From positions 186,001 through 250,000 of the forward strand of contig NZ_JAUHJQ010000002.1 in assembly GCF_030412965.1 (NCBI RefSeq): a DNA stretch of 64,000 nt. Reading direction: 5' to 3'. The position numbers and the translations under genes are program-made. Below the pieces are notes generated by a model, which was not told where the DNA came from, searched no databases, and saw only the letters and a program-made list of their open reading frames with translations. Below, piece by piece: positions 49,652-61,974 of the stretch. The DNA comes from Nocardioides oceani (GTDB lineage Bacteria; Actinomycetota; Actinomycetes; Propionibacteriales; Nocardioidaceae). Positions within the stretch are counted from its first letter, which is position 1. The number at the start of each line of letters is the position of its first letter.

Positions 49652-50697
49652 GAGGCGGTCCTCCGCGCCATCAGCCAGACCAGGACGGGCACGCCGATGA
49701 GCGCGGTGAGCGCGCCGATCGGCACCTCCTGGCCGTCGACGAGCGACCGGGCGGCGGTGTCGGCCCAGACCAGGAGCACCGCGCCGGCGACCGCCGAGGC
49801 CGGGAGCAGGGCGCGGTGCCGCGACCCGACCAGCGGCCGGACCAGGTGGGGCACGACGAGCCCCACGAAGCCGATCGCCCCGGCGTACGCCACCGTGGTG
49901 GCCGTGACCAGCGCCGTGGCCACCATCAGCACCCACCGGGTGGCGGCGACGGGGACGCCCAGCGAGCGCGCGGACGTCTCCCCGAAGGCGAAGGCGTCGA
50001 GCCGCTCGGCGTACGCCAGGAACCACACCAGCGCCACGACCGCGGCCGCGGCGAGCACCAGCGCGCTGCCCCAGCGCAGGCCCGCCAGCGAGCCGAGTGT
50101 CCACGCGAGCACCCGGCGGGCGGCGTCCCCCTGGCCGTGCATGATCACGACCACCGAGGTGTAGGCGCCGCACAGGTGCGCGACCGCCACACCGGCCAGG
50201 ACCGTGCGGTGCGGGCGCAGCGCGCCGCCCCCGGCCGAGGCGACGAGGAGGACGGCCGCGAGCGCGGCGAGCGCGCCGGCGAACGCCGCGACCGGGAGCA
50301 CGGCCTCCCCGGCGAGGCCGCCGAGGCCCACGCCGAGCACGATCACGCTGACCGCCCCGACCCCGGCGCCGCTGGAGACGCCGAGGAGGAACGGGTCGGC
50401 GAGGTCGTTGCGCGTCAGCGACTGCAGCACCGCGCCGCAGGAGGCGAGCACGGCGCCCACAGCGACCGCGCCGAGGACCCGCGGCAGCCGCAGCTGCCAG
50501 ACGAGCTGGTCCTCCAGCAGGTCCACGCCGTGGTCGCCGAGCCCGGCCCGTCGGGCCAGCACCGCCAGCACGCGGCTGACCGGCACGTCGACCGACCCCA
50601 CGCCGAGCGCGACCGCGCAGCTCGCGAGCAGGACCAGCAGCGCGCCGAGCGCCAGGAGGCCGCGGCCGGCGCGGCCGCGAGCGTCCCGCGTGCTCAC
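49648..50697 (-). CDS. btuC: Corrinoid ABC transporter permease
   Basis: A 349-residue FecCD/BtuC-family permease with about ten hydrophobic helices. It keeps LRLPRVLGAVAVGAVLASCGAVLQSLTRNDLADPFLLGVSSGAG, and the cytoplasmic coupling loop GETSARSLGVPVAATRW. The C-terminal GFVGLVVPHLVRPLVG is the family signature. GTGA overlap with btuF. Confidence 0.88.
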   Translation of the reverse strand: MSTRDARGRAGRGLLALGALLVLLASCAVALGVGSVDVPVSRVLAVLARRAGLGDHGVDLLEDQLVWQLRLPRVLGAVAVGAVLASCGAVLQSLTRNDLADPFLLGVSSGAGVGAVSVIVLGVGLGGLAGEAVLPVAAFAGALAALAAVLLVASAGGGALRPHRTVLAGVAVAHLCGAYTSVVVIMHGQGDAARRVLAWTLGSLAGLRWGSALVLAAAAVVALVWFLAYAERLDAFAFGETSARSLGVPVAATRWVLMVATALVTATTVAYAGAIGFVGLVVPHLVRPLVGSRHRALLPASAVAGAVLLVWADTAARSLVDGQEVPIGALTALIGVPVLVWLMARRTAS

Positions 50698-51695
50698 CCG
50701 CCGAGCCCGAGCTCGCCGAGCTGGTCGGCGAGCGAGGCCGCCCCGTCGACCAGCCGAACGCCGGCGGTCGACTCCGAGAACGGCACCACCGCGTACCTCT
50801 GCTCGCGGACGGCGGTCAGCCGGCTCAGCACCGGGTCGGACTCGAGGTGGGCCCGCTTCTCGGCGGCGGGGTCCCAGGCGGCGTCCACGAGCACGATGAC
50901 GTCGGGGTCCGCCGCGAGCACGTCCTCCCAGCTGCCGTCGGCCCAGGAGCCGTCGAGGTCGCCGAAGACGTTGCGCGCGCCGATCGCGTCGAGGACCAGC
51001 TGCGGGCCGCCCTCGCCGGCGCCGACGGTGGGGGACCTGGTGCCGCCGTCCCACCACAGGACGTCGAGCCCCGCGCCGGCTGCCTCCGCCCCGAGGTCGG
51101 CGAGCCGGTCCTCCTGCTCCGCCCGGAGCCGCTCGGCGGCCTCGGGGTGGCCCAGGGCGGCTGCGACGTCGGCGACCTCGCCCCAGACGGCCTCGAAGGA
51201 CGCGCCCGGGCGGTCGCCGGCCTCCGGGCAGCCGAAGGGCGAGAGGTAGGAGCCGACGCCCGCGGCCGCGAGGTCCTCCTGCGTGCCGGCGACGGCCGGC
51301 TCGAAGGCGCTGGCGTAGGAGGCGTAGACGAAGTCGGGGCGGGCGGCCAGCAGCTGCTCGTTGGTCGGGTACTCCGCCGAGAGGACCGGCACGGCGTCGT
51401 ACGCCGCCTGCCACCGCGGCGGCACGGCGTCGTCGAGGTAGGCGGTCCCCGCGAGCTGGTCGGCGAGGCCGAGGGCGAGGACGACTTCGGTGGCGCCCTG
51501 GTTGAGGGTCACCACCTCGCTCGGCGGCTCGTCGACGGTGACCTCGTGGCCGCAGCTGGTGACGGTGACGGAGCTGTCGGTGGGGCCGGGTGGGGCCGAC
51601 TCGGCGGCCGGGGCCCCCGCGCAGGCGGACAGCAGCCCGGGGGTGAGCAGGGCCGCGGCCAGCAGGGCAGGGCGCAGGACGGTACGACGGATCAT
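50694..51695 (-). CDS. btuF: Corrinoid-binding lipoprotein
   Basis: A 333-residue class III solute-binding protein. The signal peptide ends in lipobox LLSACAG, so it is anchored outside the membrane. The fold segments VVTLNQGATEVVLALGLADQLAG, ARPDFVYASYASAF and DPDVIVLVDAAWDP fit the BtuF/FepB group. A cobalamin riboswitch precedes it, so corrinoid binding is more likely than haem or siderophore. Confidence 0.86.
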   Translation of the reverse strand: MIRRTVLRPALLAAALLTPGLLSACAGAPAAESAPPGPTDSSVTVTSCGHEVTVDEPPSEVVTLNQGATEVVLALGLADQLAGTAYLDDAVPPRWQAAYDAVPVLSAEYPTNEQLLAARPDFVYASYASAFEPAVAGTQEDLAAAGVGSYLSPFGCPEAGDRPGASFEAVWGEVADVAAALGHPEAAERLRAEQEDRLADLGAEAAGAGLDVLWWDGGTRSPTVGAGEGGPQLVLDAIGARNVFGDLDGSWADGSWEDVLAADPDVIVLVDAAWDPAAEKRAHLESDPVLSRLTAVREQRYAVVPFSESTAGVRLVDGAASLADQLGELGLGG

Positions 51696-51737
51696 CGGTG
51701 GTGCTCTCTTCCAGGAACCCTCGTGGAGGTGAAGCGC

Positions 51738-51898
51738 CGTGGCCGGTCTCCTGGCTCGCGCATCGACGTCCGACGACCGACCTTCCCAGGCTCGCGCCCA
51801 GTGGTCCTGACACCTGGGTGTCAGTGAGGTCGCGGGACTCCGCGCTCACAGTGGCGAGGGCCGCGCCGGTCTCGCACCGGCTTCCCGTTCACCACGGC
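51738..51898 (-). promoter_or_regulatory. Cobalamin riboswitch (btuFCD operon)
   Basis: Read on the minus strand: CGGGAAGCCGGTGCGAGACC, the CTCGCCACTGTGAG core, hairpin CTGACACCCAGGTGTCAG, CCACTGGGCGCGAGCCTGGGAAGG, then GAGCCAGGAGACCGGCCACGG. A TACGTT box sits just before it at 51905-51910. It lies between the cobK stop and btuF and gives the transporter its own control. Confidence 0.92.
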
Positions 51899-51919
51899 AC
51901 GCGGAACGTACCACCGCGC

Positions 51920-52669
51920 TCACCCGGCCGGGGGCTCGGTGGGAGGGCGGTGGCCGAGCACCCACGCCGACGCGGGGCCGGGACCGTCGACGACCGGCGT
52001 CGAGGGGTCCGGCGCGGGCCGGGAGACCACCACGACCGGCACGCCGAGCTCCGCGGCCGCCTGCATCTTCGGCCAGGTGTGGGTGCCGCCGGAGTCCTTG
52101 GTGACGAGCACGTCGGCGCGGTGCCGGCGCAGCACGGCCAGCTCGCCCGCCAGCGTGTACGGCCCGCGGCCGGTGAGCAGCTCCCACGCCGCCGGCAGCT
52201 CGAGGTCCGGCGGGTCGACCACGCGGGCCAGCACCGGCAGTCCGCCCAGGTCGGGCACGAACGCGGCCAGCTCCTGCCGCCCGACGGTGAGGAACGGCCG
52301 CCGACCCAGGGACGCGGTCAGCGCCGCGGCCTCGGCGTGGGTGTCGGCGTACGTCCAGGTCGGGTCGGGCTCCCATCCCGGCCGCTCGAGCCGCAGCAGC
52401 GGGACGCCCTCGGCGGTGCAGGCGGCGGCGGCGTTCGCGCTGATCCCGCGGGCGAAGGGATGGGTCGCGTCGACCACCAGGTCGTACGACGCCAGGTCGG
52501 CGCGCAGGCCGGCCACCCCGCCGAAGCCGCCGATCCGCACCCGCCCGACCGGCAGCCGCGGCCGCGCGACCCGGCCGGCCAGGGACGAGGTGACGTCGAC
52601 ACCGGCATCGACGAGCAGCCGCGCGAGCTCGCGCGCCTCCGCCGTGCCGCCGAGCAGCAGGACCCTCAC
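51920..52669 (-). CDS. cobK: Precorrin-6A reductase
   Basis: A 249-residue CobK that reduces precorrin-6A to precorrin-6B with [27 protein letters not shown] opens the protein, followed by [36 protein letters not shown] and [29 protein letters not shown]. Starts at GTG overlapping the cobQ stop. Last gene of the cobN operon. Confidence 0.92.
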   Translation of the reverse strand: MRVLLLGGTAEARELARLLVDAGVDVTSSLAGRVARPRLPVGRVRIGGFGGVAGLRADLASYDLVVDATHPFARGISANAAAACTAEGVPLLRLERPGWEPDPTWTYADTHAEAAALTASLGRRPFLTVGRQELAAFVPDLGGLPVLARVVDPPDLELPAAWELLTGRGPYTLAGELAVLRRHRADVLVTKDSGGTHTWPKMQAAAELGVPVVVVSRPAPDPSTPVVDGPGPASAWVLGHRPPTEPPAG

Positions 52670-54147
52670 CGGGCCAGCCCCAGCTCGAGCGTGGGCAGGC
52701 CGGCGGGCGCACCGTCGCGGGCCAGCCCGAGGAGTGCGTCGACGTCGAGGTGCTCCTCGACGAGGTCGGCCAGCAGCTCGAGCCGCCGCTCGCGGGCCGC
52801 GGGGAACGAGACCCCGGACGGCGCGAGCCCCACCGCGTCGGCGAGGTAGGCCGCCCGGAACGCGTCGCCCTCGAGGCTGCCGTGCCACATCGTCCCCGCG
52901 ACCGGTCCGACGCGGGCCCCGCCGAGGAAGTCCTCGACGCCCGCGGTCCGGCTGACCCGGCCGTGGTGGACCTCGTAGCCGCTCGTCGGCGCGCCGAGCG
53001 CCTCGCCCGACGGCAGCCGCAGGACCTTGTCGGGACCGAACGTCGTGGTCACCGGCAGCAGGCCGAGCCCAGGGGCGCACGCCCCGGGCGGGCCCTCGAC
53101 GCCGTCGGGGTCGCGGACCTCGGTGCCGAGCATCTGGAAGCCGCCGCAGATGCCGAGCACCGGCCGGCCGGCGCGGGCGTGCCGCTCGATGGCGACGTCG
53201 AGGCCGCGGCCGCGCAGCCAGCCGAGGTCGGCGATGGTCGCGCGGGTGCCGGGCAGCACGACCAGGTCGGCGTCGGCCAGGTCGCGGGGGTCGGAGACGA
53301 AGACGACGTCCAGGTCCGGCTCGAGGCCGAGCGCGTCGACGTCGGTGTAGTTGCTGATCCGCGGCAGCCGCACCACCGCGACCCGCCTGCGGGCACCGTC
53401 GCCCGCGCGGCGCCCCTCGAGGTCGAGGGCGTCCTCGGCGTCCAGCCACACGTCGGGGTGCCAGGGGAGGACGCCGTGGACCGGGCGGCCGGTCAGCTCC
53501 TCGAGCCGCTCCAGCCCGGGGCGGAGCAGGCCGAGGTCGCCGCGGAACTTGTTCACCACGAACCCCGCCACCAGCGCCTGGTCGGCCGGCTCGAGCAGCG
53601 CGAGCGTGCCCACCATGGCGGCGAGGACGCCCCCGCGGTCGATGTCGCCGACGACCACGACCGGCAGGTCGCCGTGGCGCGCGAGGCCGAGGTTGACGTA
53701 GTCGCTCGCGCGCAGGTTCACCTCCGCCGGGCTCCCGGCCCCCTCCGCGACGACGACGTCGAACCGCGCCGCCAGGTCGTCGTACGCCGCGTGCGCGGCC
53801 GCCGCGAGGTGCCGCCGGCCGGTCGCGAAGTCGGTCGCCGACACCGCGCCGGCCGGCCGCCCCATCAGCACGACGTGGCTGCGGCGGTCCGAGCCGGGCT
53901 TGAGCAGCACCGGGTTCATGGCCGGCTCCGGCTCCACCCGGGCGGCCCGCGCCTGCACCCACTGGGCCCGGCCGATCTCGGCCGGCGTGCCGTCGCGGTC
54001 GAGGCAGACCATCGAGTTGTTCGACATGTTCTGCGCCTTGTACGGCGCCACCGAGACGCCCCGGCGCGCGAAGGCGCGGCACAGGCCCGTCGTGACCACC
54101 GACTTGCCGGCGTCGGAGGTCGTGCCGGCCACCAGCAGGCCGCTCAC
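52666..54147 (-). CDS. cobQ: Cobyric acid synthase
   Basis: A 493-residue glutamine-dependent amidase that adds four amides to adenosylcobyrinate a,c-diamide. N-terminal synthetase part: [52 protein letters not shown]-terminal glutaminase part: [14 protein letters not shown] and [12 protein letters not shown] with the nucleophilic Cys, then [11 protein letters not shown] with the His. GTGA overlaps cobF. Confidence 0.93.
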   Translation of the reverse strand: MSGLLVAGTTSDAGKSVVTTGLCRAFARRGVSVAPYKAQNMSNNSMVCLDRDGTPAEIGRAQWVQARAARVEPEPAMNPVLLKPGSDRRSHVVLMGRPAGAVSATDFATGRRHLAAAAHAAYDDLAARFDVVVAEGAGSPAEVNLRASDYVNLGLARHGDLPVVVVGDIDRGGVLAAMVGTLALLEPADQALVAGFVVNKFRGDLGLLRPGLERLEELTGRPVHGVLPWHPDVWLDAEDALDLEGRRAGDGARRRVAVVRLPRISNYTDVDALGLEPDLDVVFVSDPRDLADADLVVLPGTRATIADLGWLRGRGLDVAIERHARAGRPVLGICGGFQMLGTEVRDPDGVEGPPGACAPGLGLLPVTTTFGPDKVLRLPSGEALGAPTSGYEVHHGRVSRTAGVEDFLGGARVGPVAGTMWHGSLEGDAFRAAYLADAVGLAPSGVSFPAARERRLELLADLVEEHLDVDALLGLARDGAPAGLPTLELGLAR

Positions 54148-54871
54148 CGCGGCGCCCGGAGCAGGTAGCAGTCCATCACCCAGCCGGCCTCGTCCCGGGC
54201 GGCCGCACGGGCGGCCCGCACCTCGTCGAGGACCTCGCCGACCCGACCGGCGACGAGCCGCTCGCCGGCCGCGCCGAGGTTCGCGCCCCACCAGATCCGC
54301 CAGTCGGCCAGGGCGACCAGCCCGTCCAGGCTCGCGGCGGAGCCGAGCATCACGAGCAGGTTCTCCTGACCGGCCGCGAGGTCCTCGGCGAGCCGCCGCG
54401 CGGTCGTCAGGTGCACCGGCTGGCCCACCTCGTGCAGCACGACGCGGTGCCGGGCGGCCAGCACCTGCGGGGCGCTGATGCCGGGCACCACGTCCCAGGT
54501 CAGCTCCACGCGGGCGGCCGCCCGCTCGAGCACCCGCAGCGTGGAGTCGTAGAGCGACGGGTCGCCCCAGACGAGGTACGTCGCCGTGCCGCCGCGGCCG
54601 GTCAGCACCCGGGCCCAGGCGTCCGCGCGGGCGTCGTGCCACGCGGCTACCGCGCCCGGGTAGTCGGCCGGGTCGTCGCGGTCCCGCTCCGGGTCGACCA
54701 CCTCCACGAGGCCCAGCCCGTGGTCGGCGGCCACCCGGCGACGTACCTCCAGCAGCTCGTCGTCGCCGCGCTTGCGGACCGCGACGACGTAGTCGGAGCC
54801 CGCGAGCGCCGCCGCGCCCTCGGCGGTGAGGTGGTGCGGCCCCATGCCGAGACCAACGACGTGGACGTGCG

Positions 54872-54875
<4 letters not shown>
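54144..54875 (-). CDS. cobF: Precorrin-6A synthase (deacetylating)
   Basis: A 243-residue tetrapyrrole methylase of the CobF group, which methylates C1 of precorrin-5 and releases acetate. Motifs [39 protein letters not shown] and [17 protein letters not shown] fit. CobF belongs to the aerobic pathway only, so it supports the oxygen-dependent route. GTGA overlap with cobN. Confidence 0.9.
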
Positions 54876-58492
<3,617 letters not shown>

Positions 58493-58544
58493 GGCCGGGG
58501 TCCTCCTCCGGGGTTCTCGCCCCGTCGAACGGTGGGATCGCCCC

Positions 58545-58632
58545 CGGTGAGTGTCTGGCTGGCGGCCCCGGAGGGCCGCGTCACAGTGGCGGAACCGCCC
58601 CGGAGTCTCACCGGGTTCCTGCGCCGCGGGCG
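58545..58632 (-). promoter_or_regulatory. Cobalamin riboswitch (cobN operon)
   Basis: Minus-strand aptamer with AGGAACCCGGTGAGACTCC, GGGCGGTTCCGCCACTGTGACGCGG, a GGCCCTCCGGGGCC hairpin and GCCAGCCAGACACTCAC. The remaining 50 bases to the ATG can form the switch hairpin. Like the 27350 element it is compact. Confidence 0.9.
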
Positions 58633-58639
58633 TGCCCGG

Positions 58640-58645
58640 ACCCTA
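58640..58645 (-). promoter_or_regulatory. -10 box of the cobN operon
   Basis: TAGGGT on the minus strand, about eight bases before the aptamer. Confidence 0.5.
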
Positions 58646-58669
58646 CCGCGGCCCACCCCCGCCCACCGC

Positions 58670-58715
58670 CTCGTGATGCCAGGAGTGCGCCGGAGCGCAC
58701 GCTCGGCATCACGAG
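58670..58715. terminator. Hairpin between tRNA-His and cobN
   Basis: Outer stem of 11 bp (CTCGTGATGCC at 58670-58680 with 58705-58715) enclosing an inner GTGCGC-CGGA-GCGCAC stem. With the palindrome at 58734-58773 it separates the tRNA transcript from the cobN promoter. Confidence 0.55.
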
Positions 58716-58733
58716 ACACGAGCCGTGCGACGC

Positions 58734-58773
58734 AACGAGCCCCCGACCTGGACGTCCAGGTCGGGGGCTCGTT
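58734..58773. terminator. 40-nt perfect palindrome after tRNA-His
   Basis: A perfect inverted repeat, AACGAGCCCCCGACCTGGAC followed by its exact complement with no spacer. On the minus strand it starts four bases after the encoded CCA of the tRNA, ending in CTCGTT. A terminator for the tRNA is the simplest role. Confidence 0.7.
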
Positions 58774-58780
58774 CGCGTGG

Positions 58781-58853
58781 GGTGAGTAACGGGACTTGAA
58801 CCCGCGACATCTGCGACCACAACGCAGCGCTCTACCAGCTGAGCTATACCCAC
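58781..58853 (-). tRNA. tRNA-His (GTG)
   Basis: Minus-strand cloverleaf: acceptor GTGGGTA/TACTCAC, D arm GCTC/GAGC, anticodon stem CTGCG/CGCAG around TTGTGGT (anticodon GTG), T arm GCGGG-TTCAAGT-CCCGT. The histidine-specific extra G(-1) is encoded at 58854 opposite discriminator C. CCA follows at 58778-58780. Confidence 0.93.
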
Positions 58854-58897
58854 CACGGTCCCCACCGAGGTCGGGGCCGGAAGGAACTATAGGCGAC

Positions 58898-59554
58898 TCA
58901 GTCCCCGGGCGTGGAATCCGGACCGGACCCCGGACCCGGGTCCGCGGCGGGCGTGGTGAGGGCGCCGGCGTGCCGGGCGGCGATCCGGCGGGCCGTGTCG
59001 GAGTCGGGGCCGGGCTGCGGGACGAAGACCGCCTCGCGGTAGTAGCGCAGCTCCTCGATGCTCTCCCGGATGTCGGCGAGCGCGCGGTGGTTGCCGCGCT
59101 TGGCCGGCGCCTGGTGGTAGGCCCGGGGGTACCACCGGCGGGAGAGCTCCTTGATCGAGCTGACGTCGACGATCCGGTAGTGCAGGAAGCCCTCGAGCTC
59201 GCCCATGTCGCGCGAGATGAACGCCCGGTCGGTGCCCACGGTGTTGCCGGCCAGCGGCGGCCGGCTGCCGGCGGGGCAGTGCTCGCGCAGGTAGGCGAGC
59301 GTCCGCTCCTCGGCCTCGGCCAGCGTCACGCCGCCCTCGAGCTCGGCGAGCAGGCCGGAGCTCTCGTGCATGCTGCGCACGAAGTCGCCCATCTGCTCCA
59401 GCGCCTCGTCCGGCGGCCGGATCACGATGTCGACCCCGTCGCCCAGGACGTTGAGGTCGAAGTCGGTGACGAGCGCCGCCACCTCGATCAGCGCGTCGGC
59501 GCGCAGGTCGAGGCCGGTCATCTCACAGTCGATCCAGACGAGTCGGTCGTTCAC
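58898..59554 (-). CDS. orn: Oligoribonuclease
   Basis: A 218-residue DEDDh 3'-5' exonuclease that degrades 2-5-nt RNAs and pGpG. ExoI LVWIDCEMTGLDL, ExoII in LAGNTVGTDRAFISRDM, and ExoIII RGNHRALADIRESIEELRYYR with His and Asp are all present. A C-terminal Pro/Gly tail of about 20 residues is extra. GTG chosen because TAGGGT ends eight bases upstream, and a TTG three codons earlier is possible. Confidence 0.93.
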   Translation of the reverse strand: MNDRLVWIDCEMTGLDLRADALIEVAALVTDFDLNVLGDGVDIVIRPPDEALEQMGDFVRSMHESSGLLAELEGGVTLAEAEERTLAYLREHCPAGSRPPLAGNTVGTDRAFISRDMGELEGFLHYRIVDVSSIKELSRRWYPRAYHQAPAKRGNHRALADIRESIEELRYYREAVFVPQPGPDSDTARRIAARHAGALTTPAADPGPGSGPDSTPGD

Positions 59555-59642
59555 GAGGCGCAACCCTACGGGTCCCGGCTCGTCCCCGAGGGTTCTCAGC
59601 CGGCGCTGCCGGAGACCTCAGCCTCGGCTCAGGTGGGCTGCC

Positions 59643-59648
59643 TAGCGT
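59643..59648 (+). promoter_or_regulatory. -10 box of the MauE/DsbA operon
   Basis: TAGCGT, seven bases before the GTG, a leaderless arrangement. Confidence 0.5.
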
Positions 59649-59655
59649 CCGCGGC

Positions 59656-60150
59656 GTGAGCAGGCGCGTGCAGGAGTGGGTGGGGCTGGTCGCCCGACTG
59701 GTGACCGGCGGCGTCTGGCTGGTCGCCGGCGCACTCAAGCTGCCCGACCCCTACGAGAGCGTGCGGGCGGTCCGCGCCTACGACCTGCTGCCCGAGGCGG
59801 TCGTCCCGACCGTCGGGCACCTGCTGCCGGTCCTCGAGGTGGTCGTCGGCCTCGCCCTGCTGGCCGGCCTGCTCACCCGCGGCGCGGCCGTCGTGTCCTC
59901 GCTGCTGTTCCTCGCGTTCGTCGTCGGCATCGCCTCGGCGTGGGCGCGGGGCCTGCAGATCGACTGCGGCTGCTTCGGCGGCGGCGGCTACGAGGCCGGC
60001 GCGTCCGCGCAGTACCCCGGGGAGATCGCCCGCGACATCGGTCTCCTCGCCCTGTCGCTGTACCTGGTGTGGTGCCGCTCGACGCGGTTCGCGCTGGACG
60101 GCGCGCTGTTCCGCCGCACGGCGGGCAGCCCCACGACCCGAGAGGCCTGA
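59656..60150 (+). CDS. MauE/DoxX-like membrane redox protein
   Basis: A 164-residue protein with four hydrophobic helices (near residues 10-27, 50-70, 75-97 and 126-143). The CGCF motif between helices 3 and 4 is the MauE-type redox Cys pair, and GGVWLVAGALKLPDP is the DoxX/MauE start. It lies directly before a DsbA-like gene (one base apart), so it probably passes electrons to or from that thiol enzyme across the membrane. Confidence 0.82.
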   Translation: MSRRVQEWVGLVARLVTGGVWLVAGALKLPDPYESVRAVRAYDLLPEAVVPTVGHLLPVLEVVVGLALLAGLLTRGAAVVSSLLFLAFVVGIASAWARGLQIDCGCFGGGGYEAGASAQYPGEIARDIGLLALSLYLVWCRSTRFALDGALFRRTAGSPTTREA

Positions 60151-60151
60151 G

Positions 60152-60889
60152 GTGTCCACGAAGAACCGCCAGCAGTCGCGCGCCGAGCGCGCCGCCACCG
60201 CGATCCGCGAGCAGGAGGCCCGCGAGCGCCGTCGGCGGGGCCTCGTGGTCGGCGCGGTGGCCGGCCTGCTCGGGCTGGTCGTGCTCGTCGGCGTCCTCGT
60301 CCAGGGCGGCCGCGACACCACCGGTGCGGCGGCCGCTGCGCCCGCGGGCGCCACCGGCGACTACTCGCTGGCGATCGGCGACGCGGACGCGCCCCACCAC
60401 GTCGTGGTCTACGAGGACTTCCTGTGCCCCTTCTGCGGCGCGCTGGAGGGCGAGACCCGCGAGGACCTCGAGCGGCTCGCCGCCGACGGCCGCGTGTACG
60501 TCGAGTACCGCCCCTTCGACCTGCTCAGCCGGTACGGCGACTACTCGGCGCGCGCCACCAACGCCTTCGCCGCCGTGCTCGACGTCGCCGGGCCGCGGGT
60601 CGCCAAGGACTTCCACGACCTGCTCTTCGAGCAGCAGCCGGGGGAGTCCGGACCGTTCCCGACCGACGCGGACCTGGTCGACCTCGCGGTGGAGGCCGGC
60701 GCCACGGAGGCGGAGGTCCGCGGCCCGATCGAGGACGGCGCGTTCGCGCAGTGGGTGCAGAACGCCACCGACGCCGCGTCGCGGGCGGGCGTGAGCGGGA
60801 CGCCGACGGTGCTGGTGGACGGCGAGCAGTTCACCGACGGCGACACGGTCGAGGAGCTGGCCGACAACTTGGTGGCCGCCGTCGAGTGA
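60152..60889 (+). CDS. Membrane-anchored DsbA-like thiol oxidoreductase
   Basis: A 245-residue protein with a basic N-terminal cytosolic segment, one membrane helix (LVVGAVAGLLGLVVLVGVLV) and an extracellular thioredoxin-fold domain with active-site CPFC in VYEDFLCPFCGALEGE and the cis-Pro loop SGTPTVLVDG. It would form or rearrange disulfides in exported proteins. Coupled to the MauE-like gene. Confidence 0.85.
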   Translation: MSTKNRQQSRAERAATAIREQEARERRRRGLVVGAVAGLLGLVVLVGVLVQGGRDTTGAAAAAPAGATGDYSLAIGDADAPHHVVVYEDFLCPFCGALEGETREDLERLAADGRVYVEYRPFDLLSRYGDYSARATNAFAAVLDVAGPRVAKDFHDLLFEQQPGESGPFPTDADLVDLAVEAGATEAEVRGPIEDGAFAQWVQNATDAASRAGVSGTPTVLVDGEQFTDGDTVEELADNLVAAVE

Positions 60890-60904
60890 GCCGATGATCC
60901 CGGC

Positions 60905-61948
60905 ATGCGCGTCACGCCGGAGTTCATCGCGGGCCTGCCCAAGGCCGAGCTGCACGTCCACCACGTCGGGTCCGCCTCGCCGCGGATGGTCGCCGAGCTG
61001 GCCGCCCGCCACCCCGGCACCGTGCCGAGCGACCTCGAGGAGCTGCGCCGCTTCTACGAGTTCCGCGACTTCGCGCACTTCATCGAGGTCTACCTCGCGG
61101 TCGTCGACCTGGTGCGCACGCCCGAGGACATCCGCTACCTGACCTACGAGGTCGCCCGCGAGATGGCCGAGGGCCAGTCGCTGCGGTACGCCGAGCTGAC
61201 GTGCACGCCGTACACCTCGGTGCGCCCGCACGACCCGGAGCCCGGCATGCCGATCGAGGCCTACACCGAGGCGATCGAGGACGCCCGGGTGGCCGCCGAG
61301 CGCGACTTCGGGCTGGTGCTCCGCTGGGTCTACGACATCCCCGGCGAGGCCGGCCTGCCCAGCGCCGACGCGACCGTGGACTTCGCGCTCCACCACCGGC
61401 CCGAGGGCCTGGTCGGCTTCGGGCTCGGCGGGCCCGAGATCGGCGTCCCGCGCGCGCAGTTCCAGCCGCACTTCGACGCCGCCCGCGCCGCCGGTCTCCG
61501 CTCGGTGCCGCACGCCGGGGAGACCACCGGCCCGGAGACGGTCTGGGACGCCCTGCGGCTGCTGGGTGCCGAGCGGATCGGCCACGGCACCTCGGCCGCC
61601 CAGAACCCCGAGCTGCTGGCCCACCTGGCCGCGACCGGCGTGCCGCTCGAGGTGTGCCCCTCCTCCAACATCGCCACCCGTGCGGTCGCGCGGCTCGAGG
61701 ACCACCCGATCCGGGCGTTCCGCGACGCCGGGGTCACCGTGACGGTCGCCTCCGACGACCCGCCGATGTTCGGGACCTCGCTGAACCGCGAGTACGAGAT
61801 CGCCGCCGACCTGCTCGACCTCGACGCCGACGGGGTGGCCGACCTCGCGCGGACCGCCGTGCGGGTCTCCTTCGCCCCCGAGGACGTCCGGGCGCGCGTG
61901 CTCGGCGAGATCGACGCGTACGTCGCGGCAGGGAAGGATCCCGCCTGA
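60905..61948 (+). CDS. Adenosine deaminase family protein
   Basis: A 347-residue TIM-barrel amidohydrolase. The first zinc motif reads ELHVHHVGSA (His17, His19), where most adenosine deaminases have HxHLxGS. RSVPHAGETTGPETVW supplies a zinc His and the catalytic Glu, then ERIGHGTSA, CPSSNIAT and VASDDPPMFGT with the metal Asp follow. Metal ligands are complete. The changed loop leaves open adenosine, adenine or a nucleoside derivative as substrate. Confidence 0.82.
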   Translation: MRVTPEFIAGLPKAELHVHHVGSASPRMVAELAARHPGTVPSDLEELRRFYEFRDFAHFIEVYLAVVDLVRTPEDIRYLTYEVAREMAEGQSLRYAELTCTPYTSVRPHDPEPGMPIEAYTEAIEDARVAAERDFGLVLRWVYDIPGEAGLPSADATVDFALHHRPEGLVGFGLGGPEIGVPRAQFQPHFDAARAAGLRSVPHAGETTGPETVWDALRLLGAERIGHGTSAAQNPELLAHLAATGVPLEVCPSSNIATRAVARLEDHPIRAFRDAGVTVTVASDDPPMFGTSLNREYEIAADLLDLDADGVADLARTAVRVSFAPEDVRARVLGEIDAYVAAGKDPA

Positions 61949-61962
61949 TCGGGTCCCGGCCC

Positions 61963-61968
61963 TATCAT
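61963..61968 (+). promoter_or_regulatory. -10 box of the second LuxR gene
   Basis: TATCAT, six bases before the ATG, a leaderless arrangement. Confidence 0.55.
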
Positions 61969-61974
61969 CGGGGC

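Noticed and set aside
48821..51695. Haem or ferric-siderophore ABC transporter
   Set aside because: The protein family would allow it, but the cobalamin riboswitch before btuF and the corrin genes around it favour corrinoids.
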